A stretch of 35,802 bases of DNA from Ruminococcus flavefaciens (lineage in GTDB: Bacteria > Bacillota > Clostridia > Oscillospirales > Ruminococcaceae). Shown here one piece after another: positions 29,568 to 35,802 of this stretch. The position numbers and the translations under genes were made by a program. Position 1 is the stretch's first letter; the number at the start of each line of letters is the position of its first letter. The stretch lies in assembly GCA_023667045.1 (NCBI GenBank), contig JAMPAU010000001.1:1076881-1112682 (forward strand), in the 5' to 3' direction. The notes under the pieces were generated by a model. The model worked only from the letters and a program-made list of their open reading frames with translations. It did no database searches and was not told the origin of the DNA.

Positions 29568-31244
29568 TCACTTTGTGGAGTTTTCGGCATATATTGAAAG
29601 TATTTCTGATGCGTCTACTGCATCTATATTTCCGTCTGAGTTCATATCGGCATATTTTGCACTTGCATATATACGTTTCTCGTCATCTTCAGACATAGTG
29701 GACAAATCTGCATATGTACTCAGAACGCTTGAAGCGTCAACAGCGTCAATACGACCGTCACAGTTTACGTCACCTTTCTGTACTTCATATTCAAAGACAT
29801 CATCTTGGTCGAGGTCAGCGAAAAGTGTCGGGTCGCCGGATTCATTAAACTTTACGAGAACTTTATCAGCAGAATCAAATGCCAAGAAGAAAAGCCTTTC
29901 ATATGGGTCGTTTTCTGTTGGATTTTCTGCATATTCTTCATTACGTTTGAAAGCCATAAACTGTGCTTTTCCGCCACTGAATATCACACCGTCGTCGGTC
30001 TTTGTAAATTCTACCATGCCCATTGTCTCACCGTTTATTGAGTAATAAATGTCTGGGTTTGATGTTGGGGCTGGTGTTATATGAACCCAATAATCAAGAG
30101 GGTCATTAAAATCACGGTGAATATTTTTTTCATTGTTATTTTTAATTAACTTAATAGAATTTTCGTTACATATAACCTCGCTGTCTGAATCTCTCATTTC
30201 AAATTCAATGGAGAGTTTTTTGTTGATTATACTTACAGTGTCAAGCCAGTTTCTGCTAAGAGTATTGATTCTTATATTGCTTCCTTTAATGAGAGGAGCG
30301 GGAATAAAGCTACTGTGATAATTATCAAGAAATTCATTGTCATTATTCATAACAACTTCGTTTCCATTTTCGTCAGTGTATTTTATTTCAGTTATAGCAC
30401 CAGATGAAGTATGTACTTCATTGATTTCATCAACAATGTCAGTTTCTTCGCCGTTCAGGAGCTTGTCGTTGTCGATAGCGATTATTTGCATATCTGATAC
30501 GGAAAATTTCGGCACATAGTATTCTTTTGTTTCAGAGTTTATATAAATGCAGGTATCTTCTGAAAAAGCGTCATTTTCTGCATCGACATTGAGAGAATCG
30601 AGAGTAAGAATGCATTTGTCGTATGTTTTATCTTCAAAAGTCCATGAGCCGTCTGCAACTCCTATTCCGACGGCAGAATGCACTTTCTGACAGCGTGATG
30701 TAAGTTCCAGATTAGAATATTGTGCATACATTATGAGGAAATATCTTCCCTCGCTCATACATTTTTCAGCCGTGCTTACAAGTGAATCTGCTTTCTGTGC
30801 GGTAGTCTGTCTTTTTTGCAGGTAGGTCATGTATGTCTGGAAGTCTTCATTATCAAAGACATTCTGATATTTATATATTGCTTTTTTTGCAAGGAGAATA
30901 TGGTTTATTTTGCTGAGTGATTCAGCACCCTCTTTTATTTCGCTTGCGGAGATAATGCCATTGTGGACGAGAATGGACATTACGGAAGCACCTAAGCTTG
31001 TATCGCCATAGTAGGCGTTACCGCTTTCAAGAGCAAGTCTTTCACATTCTACAATAGGCAGGTATTTATCAGATGAATACTCAGATACCGGATAGCTCAT
31101 ATTTTTTACAGCAAGGTAATCCTTGTCTGCACCGAGTGAAAAAGCCATAGATTCAAGGTCTGTATTTCCCTCAGCATATACGGAAAATACAGGAAGCGAA
31201 GCAGTAAGTGCAACTGCTGTCAAAAAAGATACTAATTTTTTCAT
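29568..31244 (-). CDS. Secreted dockerin-bearing protein with protease-like N-terminal domain
   Basis: The start is taken at ATG 31244 (MKKLVSFLTAVALTASLPVF), because AAGGAG lies 9 bases upstream; an ATG two codons earlier is too close. Of 558 residues, 1-24 are a signal peptide. Residues about 70-230 resemble a papain-like peptidase layout: DTSLGASVMSIL (S83), VHSAVGIG (H189), LTLDSLN (D216), with Ser where Cys would be expected. The middle (about 300-480) is beta-rich. The end is a type I dockerin pair: GDVNCDGRIDAVDASSVLS and ADMNSDGNIDAVDASEILS, with calcium-loop D/N residues. It should attach to a cohesin on a scaffoldin. Dockerin is certain; the catalytic reading is tentative. Confidence 0.85.
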   Translation of the reverse strand: MKKLVSFLTAVALTASLPVFSVYAEGNTDLESMAFSLGADKDYLAVKNMSYPVSEYSSDKYLPIVECERLALESGNAYYGDTSLGASVMSILVHNGIISASEIKEGAESLSKINHILLAKKAIYKYQNVFDNEDFQTYMTYLQKRQTTAQKADSLVSTAEKCMSEGRYFLIMYAQYSNLELTSRCQKVHSAVGIGVADGSWTFEDKTYDKCILTLDSLNVDAENDAFSEDTCIYINSETKEYYVPKFSVSDMQIIAIDNDKLLNGEETDIVDEINEVHTSSGAITEIKYTDENGNEVVMNNDNEFLDNYHSSFIPAPLIKGSNIRINTLSRNWLDTVSIINKKLSIEFEMRDSDSEVICNENSIKLIKNNNEKNIHRDFNDPLDYWVHITPAPTSNPDIYYSINGETMGMVEFTKTDDGVIFSGGKAQFMAFKRNEEYAENPTENDPYERLFFLAFDSADKVLVKFNESGDPTLFADLDQDDVFEYEVQKGDVNCDGRIDAVDASSVLSTYADLSTMSEDDEKRIYASAKYADMNSDGNIDAVDASEILSIYAENSTK

Positions 31245-31279
31245 AATCATTACTCCTTTTCTGAATTTATTTATATTTT

Positions 31280-32203
31280 TTATTTAAAAGACTTAAAAAT
31301 ATTATAAGCTTGGTCATGGTCAAAACCTATTGTGCCTGCTATTGTCAGTATTCCCTTGTCGTCAGAAAGTTTTTCATAGAAATACATAGTATAGATTGAA
31401 GCATTGTGACTTTTATACATACCTTCTTCAAATAAAACGTATGCGTCCATGCCGTCAATAAGGAAACCGCCGTCAAGAATACTGCCGTCTGTAATTTCAA
31501 TTATCTTGTTGTTAAGATTTTTGTCATCAATGACTTCATATATAAGGTCAAGAGTTTTCATTTTTGTTAGGTCTGTTCTGTCGTCTGAGTATTCAAGCTG
31601 AAAATCCAGACGTATTCCTCTGTCGTGAGTATTTGAATAACTTATATCCATTTTGTAGTCTTGGTCAAGTATTTCATCAGTAGGGACGTATACATTCAGA
31701 CCATGTGTTTCAGCGAATGTTTTTATATCGCCAAGACCCATACTGTTACGCTGTATATATTTTTCAGTTTCTTCTTTTTCTTCTTCAATGCTGTTATTTT
31801 TTTCTCCGGCATTATTGAAATCAATAAATACTTTGTTATTTTGTGTATAAATTGACGGAAAGAAATTTCTTACGCCGTCTGCAATGAAAGGGCTCGCAAA
31901 GATATTTGCTGTAATCAAGCATACAGCTACCACCGCAACAGACACAAATCTGGATATTTTTATTTTTCCATGTCTTTTTATTCCTCTGCGTTTTATGGCG
32001 TGTATTTCCTGCTCAATGTCTATTTTAGTTTCGGGTATATTTTTTAGTTCAAGGATATTTTTTGTTATTTCGTCTATGAGTTCAAAGTCGGGGTTGTCTC
32101 TGGCGAGTTCTTCATCACGCAATCTTTCGAGGGTTTTTATGTCAGGAGTTTCTATATGACTATCGGAGCAGAGTGCCTTTATGATTTTTTCAGCTTTATC
32201 CAT
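31280..32203 (-). CDS. Single-pass membrane anti-sigma-like protein
   Basis: The start chosen is ATG 32203, preceded by AGGGGGTGA; a GTG 9 bases upstream is possible. In 307 residues, a cytosolic helical part (1-80, ending in the basic KRRGIKRHGKIK) is followed by one hydrophobic helix (about 85-103) and an extracellular part with a charged linker (NSIEEEKEETEKYIQ) and a beta-rich DUF-type domain (TFAETHGLNVYVPTDEILDQ...). This layout and its 8-base overlap with an ECF sigma gene mark it as the cognate anti-sigma factor. The outer domain would be the sensor. Confidence 0.75.
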   Translation of the reverse strand: MDKAEKIIKALCSDSHIETPDIKTLERLRDEELARDNPDFELIDEITKNILELKNIPETKIDIEQEIHAIKRRGIKRHGKIKISRFVSVAVVAVCLITANIFASPFIADGVRNFFPSIYTQNNKVFIDFNNAGEKNNSIEEEKEETEKYIQRNSMGLGDIKTFAETHGLNVYVPTDEILDQDYKMDISYSNTHDRGIRLDFQLEYSDDRTDLTKMKTLDLIYEVIDDKNLNNKIIEITDGSILDGGFLIDGMDAYVLFEEGMYKSHNASIYTMYFYEKLSDDKGILTIAGTIGFDHDQAYNIFKSFK

Positions 32204-32681
32204 TCCGGTCACCCCCTGTGTCAGCGTATTTTTTCAGTTTTACTTTCAGTCTCTGAAACATCTTGTATACTGCCGGAACTGACTTTCCGTTTTTTTCGGC
32301 GACATATGAAATATCATAGCCGTCAATATAATGCTCGGAAAGCATTTTTATTTCTTGGCTGTCAAGAATTTCTGCAAAAGGTTTTTCCTCGCTGTAGCAG
32401 TCAGAATAGGAAATATTTCCGGCTTCTTCAATCGGGGATTCTTTTTTCTTTGCGGAGACTTTTCTGTAATTCTTTATAATATTGTCAGCTGTTCTGTAAA
32501 GCCACGCTCTTATATTGTCCTCCTGAACAGAGTCTTTTTTTTTGTAAAGCACAAGAAAAGTTTCCTGAGTGCAGTCTTGTGCCGAATATATATCTTCAAG
32601 TCTTGAAAGACAGTAATTGTATATTGACTGATAATATAGCCTTACTGTACTTTCAAAATTTTGTTTTTGCAAATTTATCAC
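32196..32681 (-). CDS. ECF sigma factor (sigma-70 family)
   Basis: A 161-residue protein with region 2 (VRLYYQSIYNYCLSRLEDIY, DCTQETFLVLYKK, IRAWLYRTADNIIKNYRK) and region 4 (EIKMLSEHYIDGYDISYVAE, SVPAVYKMFQRLKVKLKKY). GTG 32681 is the only visible start near the N-terminus; the ribosome binding site is weak (CCGGA). It forms a unit with the anti-sigma gene (overlap) and probably with the dockerin-protein gene 35 bases further on. It likely directs RNA polymerase to its own operon and to genes for secreted or cell-surface proteins. I could not pick out its promoter. Confidence 0.87.
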   Translation of the reverse strand: MINLQKQNFESTVRLYYQSIYNYCLSRLEDIYSAQDCTQETFLVLYKKKDSVQEDNIRAWLYRTADNIIKNYRKVSAKKKESPIEEAGNISYSDCYSEEKPFAEILDSQEIKMLSEHYIDGYDISYVAEKNGKSVPAVYKMFQRLKVKLKKYADTGGDRNG

Positions 32682-32795
32682 ATCCGGTATGTGTTTTATA
32701 TATAGTAATGGAATTTAATCACTCGTTTTTGGACATCTGATTTTATTTTTGGTATAACTTACATTTTTATGCATTTATGTTTATATATTTTGCAC

Positions 32796-32828
32796 AAAAA
32801 ATATCCGGCTCATGCGAACCGGATAATA
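32796..32828 (-). terminator. Terminator of the solute-binding protein gene
   Basis: ATCCGG (32803-32808) / CCGGAT (32819-32824), extended by A/T pairs on both sides; on the minus strand it ends in ATATTTTTTG. It lies 3 bases after the SBP stop. Confidence 0.8.
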
Positions 32829-32830
32829 TT

Positions 32831-34087
32831 TCAGTATTTGCTTTTTATATCTGAAAAGAGTTTTTCGGTTGATTCTTCTGATGTCATGCGTTTGTACAGC
32901 ACACGGTTGCACGATTCAGCGAACAAATCAATAAGACTTTCATTTTCAATAAAAGGGTTTAATTGTTCCATAGTTTCATTGTTTTCCATTTTCAGTGAAG
33001 CCTCATATTGTATGCCGTCAAGCATTTCTGCTGATTCAAGGTATTCCCTCGCCGACGTACTCAGTGGTATGCCTTTTTCTATGCCCTGTAGTAGTGCCAT
33101 ATCTTCACTGTTGAGCAGGAAGTCCAAAAGCATAGCGGATTCTTCGGGGTGTTCTGTATTTTTGCTGACAGTGTACATAGTAGCAGGCTTGGCACACCAG
33201 CCCTTTCCGCAGTTTTCCGGAGTATCTGCCGTATAGTCGGCGACTGTTATTTCATAGTCGTTTTCTATAGCACCGCCACAGTAGTTAACAGCGTCGCTTA
33301 CCCATGCGATAACTCCGGCATATTTTCCGCTGTCAATGTTCAGCCTTTCAAAGTACTCTGCTTGAGGGATTACTTTTTCCTCAACAAGCCTTACATAGAA
33401 GTCAATCATTGTTTTCAGGTCTTTCTGATTGAAATTAAGTTTTCCGTTTTCGTCAAGAAAAGTCTTTCCGGACTGCTGTTCAGTATATGTTATTATATAG
33501 AGGCATACGGATTTCCAAGCACCAGCTATGGGATAAACTCCGTCTTTTTTCATTACCTTTGCCGAGTTGAAAAGGTCATCCCACGTCTGTGGAATATCAA
33601 GACCGTATTTTTCGTAGACAGTCTTGTTGATATATAGTGTTTCGGCGTTCATTGCTATAGGTATGGCGTTTAGTCTGCCGTTTATGCGACCATAGTCGAG
33701 CATATCGTCTGAGAAACAACTGAGGTCTACTATATCAGAGAGTTCTGAAATATCATAGTACCCCGAACCGTCGGGAGAGTATTCAGAAAGCCAGTTGAAG
33801 TTAATCTGCATAACGTCTGCTTCAGTATCGGAGTTCATCTGTACTTTGCACCGTGCCTCATATCCCGACCACTCGGAATAACTGCACTTTACTTTTATAT
33901 CGGGGTGGAGTTCCTCAAAACGTTCCACAGCCTTTATAGTGTATTCGTTTCTTGCGTCGTTTCCCCACCAAGAAAGTTTTATTTCGGTCTGTTCAATGTG
34001 GGACTGTACTGTAGTATCGTTACTGCACGAAGAAGAAAGACACAGCAGTGAGCAGGCACATAAGGCGGAAAGAATTTTTTTAATCAT
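32831..34087 (-). CDS. ABC-type sugar-binding lipoprotein (family 1 SBP)
   Basis: The start is ATG 34087 after CGGAGGCTGAAAACA. Residues 1-21 form a lipoprotein signal (MIKKILSALCACSLLCLSSS with C21 as the lipidated cysteine). The body (418 residues total) matches sugar-binding proteins: EIKLSWWGNDARNEYTIKAV, FEELHPDIKVKCSYSEWSGY, ADVMQINFNWLSEYS, IPIAMNAETLYINKTVYEKY and GLDIPQTWDDLFNSAKVM. It overlaps the end of the diguanylate cyclase gene by 8 bases, and no ABC permease or ATPase is nearby. It may therefore feed ligand information to the cyclase instead of a transporter. Confidence 0.87.
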   Translation of the reverse strand: MIKKILSALCACSLLCLSSSCSNDTTVQSHIEQTEIKLSWWGNDARNEYTIKAVERFEELHPDIKVKCSYSEWSGYEARCKVQMNSDTEADVMQINFNWLSEYSPDGSGYYDISELSDIVDLSCFSDDMLDYGRINGRLNAIPIAMNAETLYINKTVYEKYGLDIPQTWDDLFNSAKVMKKDGVYPIAGAWKSVCLYIITYTEQQSGKTFLDENGKLNFNQKDLKTMIDFYVRLVEEKVIPQAEYFERLNIDSGKYAGVIAWVSDAVNYCGGAIENDYEITVADYTADTPENCGKGWCAKPATMYTVSKNTEHPEESAMLLDFLLNSEDMALLQGIEKGIPLSTSAREYLESAEMLDGIQYEASLKMENNETMEQLNPFIENESLIDLFAESCNRVLYKRMTSEESTEKLFSDIKSKY

Positions 34088-35579
34088 TGTTTTCAGCCTC
34101 CGGAGTAAAAAATGTGTATGTATCTTTTCCCTTGTGCTTTGAGTTATACAGAGCCTTGTCGGCACATGAATAAAGTCCGCTGAATGACGTGCTGTCAGTC
34201 GGGAACATTGATACGCCTATGCTTGCTGATATTTTATATTTGCCGTCGTCTCCGGTGTAGTTGTTCCGGAAAGCCGTGCATAGTTCCTCGCACTTTGCCG
34301 TAACGAAATCATCATATGAGGGGTAGAAGTCGGAGCGTGAGTTTATAAGCACGCAGAACTCATCACCGCCGATACGTCCCAGAAAGTCTTCTGTTGAAAA
34401 AGTACCACGAAGTATAGCACCGACTTTTGAAAGAACCTCATCGCCGTAAGCATGACCGAGAGTGTCGTTTACGCCCTTGAAATTGTCGAGGTCTATTAAT
34501 ATAAGAGCGTGATTTTCAATGGAAAGTGAATTTTGCAGACGGTTTTCAGTAAATTCTTCAAATGAAATCTTGTTTAATATTCCTGTGAGCTGGTCTATAT
34601 GTGCTTTGGTGTTTAGATTTGAAACAACGTTCTGTACGTTTCCGGTAAGCCTTAGTGAGAGCCATATACTGAAAAGCACGGAAATCAAAGCTGAAATAAA
34701 AGCCGTTGCACATATGTAATACCGCATTTCGTTTTTTTCTTTCAGAATAATTTCAGTAGGTATGGAGCATATTACGTACCATTTGTCATTACACATATTT
34801 ATTGTAACAAGGTACTGGCTGTCCATGATAGTAGCAGAACCGTAATTTATACGGCTCATTATTTCGTCGGGCAGAGGTTGACCCACTTCGTCTTTTTCCG
34901 ACGAATAAATAATATCATAGTTCTGATTGGTAAGCCTTATACTCATGTCGCTGAGAGTTTCGGGGTTATCGAATACGCTTTCAAGTTCTGTTGTGTAGAA
35001 CGAAATCACAAGCAGTGCATTTTCATGGATTTTTTTCACATAATAGATACGTTTGAAGTCGCCGTTATATCCAGCGGACCAGCCGTCATTTGTACGCTTG
35101 CGTGTTACCATTGATTCAAGACCAGTGAAAAGATTTTCATCAAAGAGGTTTACAGTGCCGTTTGAAATTTTTCCGACAGTGTGGTTGTTTCTGTATACGA
35201 TTCCATAATCAACGAAATTTTCCATAATACAGAGACTGTACAGTTTGTCCGAGATAATTTTTTCCGTGCTGAGAGCTTCATACTCGTCGTTGTTTTGGTC
35301 GGTAGCGTCGTAAGAGTACGCCTCTTGAATGGCAAATGCAAGCGTGCCGATAGTTTCCATTCTTGAAATATAGCCGTCTATATTCAGTTTCATCTGAACA
35401 TTCAGCGAGGTAGCCATAGAACTGACTTTATCTTTCAGCGTGTTGTCAGTTTTCTTTATGGCAAGCACCGAAACAAGAAAAACAGCAGTAATTATTATAA
35501 GTGCATAGCCGACAATCATTGAAACTTTTAGATTTTTTATATTTCTGATACTCGGCATATTTCTTTCCTGATGAGTCAT
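34080..35579 (-). CDS. Membrane diguanylate cyclase with extracellular sensor
   Basis: The start is ATG 35579 after GAAAGGAGTAAAAA. In 499 residues, TM1 is about 20-42, an extracellular domain of ~240 residues follows (dCACHE-like length, with LFTGLESMVTRKRTNDGWSA and RLTNQNYDIIYSSEKDEVGQ), TM2 is about 287-311, and a GGDEF domain spans 325-499. The active site GRIGGDEF (402-408) is intact, with LIDLDNFKGVNDTLGHAYGD upstream and ISASIGVSMFP downstream. It makes cyclic di-GMP from GTP in response to an outside signal. It is the first gene of an operon with the sugar-binding lipoprotein. Confidence 0.9.
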   Translation of the reverse strand: MTHQERNMPSIRNIKNLKVSMIVGYALIIITAVFLVSVLAIKKTDNTLKDKVSSMATSLNVQMKLNIDGYISRMETIGTLAFAIQEAYSYDATDQNNDEYEALSTEKIISDKLYSLCIMENFVDYGIVYRNNHTVGKISNGTVNLFDENLFTGLESMVTRKRTNDGWSAGYNGDFKRIYYVKKIHENALLVISFYTTELESVFDNPETLSDMSIRLTNQNYDIIYSSEKDEVGQPLPDEIMSRINYGSATIMDSQYLVTINMCNDKWYVICSIPTEIILKEKNEMRYYICATAFISALISVLFSIWLSLRLTGNVQNVVSNLNTKAHIDQLTGILNKISFEEFTENRLQNSLSIENHALILIDLDNFKGVNDTLGHAYGDEVLSKVGAILRGTFSTEDFLGRIGGDEFCVLINSRSDFYPSYDDFVTAKCEELCTAFRNNYTGDDGKYKISASIGVSMFPTDSTSFSGLYSCADKALYNSKHKGKDTYTFFTPEAENND

Positions 35580-35612
35580 TTTTTACTCCTTTCGCAAAGA
35601 TAATCATAGTTT

Positions 35613-35641
35613 ATTATATCACTTCTTCATAAAAAAATCAA
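35613..35641 (-). promoter_or_regulatory. Promoter of the cyclase-SBP operon
   Basis: Minus strand -35 TTGATT (35641-35636), 17-base spacer, -10 TATAAT (35618-35613), 34 bases before the start codon. Confidence 0.75.
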
Positions 35642-35728
35642 CGCTTATTTTATTAATATTTATATGTACCAATTATTTAGTTGTGCATAATTACTAAAAA
35701 CCAAACCGTTTAGTTTGAACTTTTTTAG
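35642..35728. promoter_or_regulatory. Divergent intergenic region with TTAGTT repeats
   Basis: Between the two divergent promoters the plus strand carries TTTAGTT near 35677, TTTAGTTT near 35709 and TTTTAGTT near 35723. These short direct repeats could bind a regulator of either promoter. No gene is visible. Confidence 0.35.
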
Positions 35729-35802
35729 TTGACAAAATGTGACAGGCGTGCTATAATAATAAAGCTGTCGGACGAGAGCGGAATAAACGAAAATGTTTCT
35801 GG
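35729..35802 (+). promoter_or_regulatory. Consensus promoter and start of a transcript leaving the window
   Basis: TTGACA (35729-35734), 17-base spacer, TATAAT (35752-35757). The sequence after it runs to the window edge; an ATG at 35793 (MFL..) may open a gene, but the ribosome binding site is unclear. The product lies outside the window. Confidence 0.7.

Noticed and set aside
1-35802. tRNA, rRNA or known riboswitch
   Set aside because: No cloverleaf with a conserved GGTTCGAATCC-type arm and no riboswitch core was recognised by eye; a covariance-model scan would be needed to exclude weak cases.

Overview
The window looks like a piece of a low-GC Firmicute chromosome of the Ruminococcus type (Oscillospiraceae). 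The main clue is a secreted protein with a C-terminal type I dockerin repeat pair (29568-31244, minus). Supporting clues are the A/T-rich intergenic DNA, strong AGGAGG ribosome binding sites and TTGACA-N17-TATAAT promoters. No rRNA or tRNA gene was seen.

Region 1 (1 to about 12.7 kb) is the late half of a siphovirus-type prophage on the plus strand, in the usual order: scaffold, major capsid, head-tail connector, stopper, two minor capsid/tail-completion proteins, major tail protein, tail chaperone, Gp15, tape measure, distal tail proteins, a BppU/collagen-like fibre, holin and an M15 peptidase endolysin. Head assembly genes upstream lie outside the window. The tape-measure gene is interrupted by one in-frame TAG just before its conserved C-terminal 52 codons.

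Region 2 (12.7 to about 17.0 kb) is an accessory block. It holds a D12-class adenine methylase, a Mom-like DNA modification gene flanked by an imperfect 67-68 bp direct repeat, a divergently transcribed unknown acidic protein, an amidoligase/gamma-glutamylcyclotransferase pair and a small XRE regulator. The promoters of the acidic protein and the amidoligase share an identical 13-mer, and an 8-base core of it recurs at the XRE promoter.

Region 3 (17.05 to about 25.2 kb) looks like a mobilizable element fused to or inserted beside the prophage: an integrase lacking its N-terminus, a MobC-like protein, a RepA-like RecA-fold ATPase, a non-coding stretch with two facing arrays of CGTGACG and a 39-bp interrupted palindrome (oriV/oriT candidates), and a MobV relaxase. 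Its cargo is defensive: a C5 cytosine methyltransferase fused to a helix-turn-helix domain, an Eco47II-like restriction endonuclease, a SEFIR-domain protein with an uncharacterised C-terminal domain, a short membrane protein and a nuclease-like gene broken by a TAG codon. The cargo is visibly more A/T-rich than the phage genes.

Region 4 (25.2 kb to the end) reads as host chromosome: a membrane-anchored alpha/beta hydrolase, a LytTR regulator with its DUF3021 membrane partner, a TetR/CPBP-protease operon with a clear self-operator, an ECF sigma / anti-sigma / dockerin-protein gene set, and a two-gene operon coupling a membrane diguanylate cyclase to a sugar-binding lipoprotein. A consensus promoter at the far right drives something beyond the window.

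All family names come from recognising motifs and gene order by eye; no database search was run.
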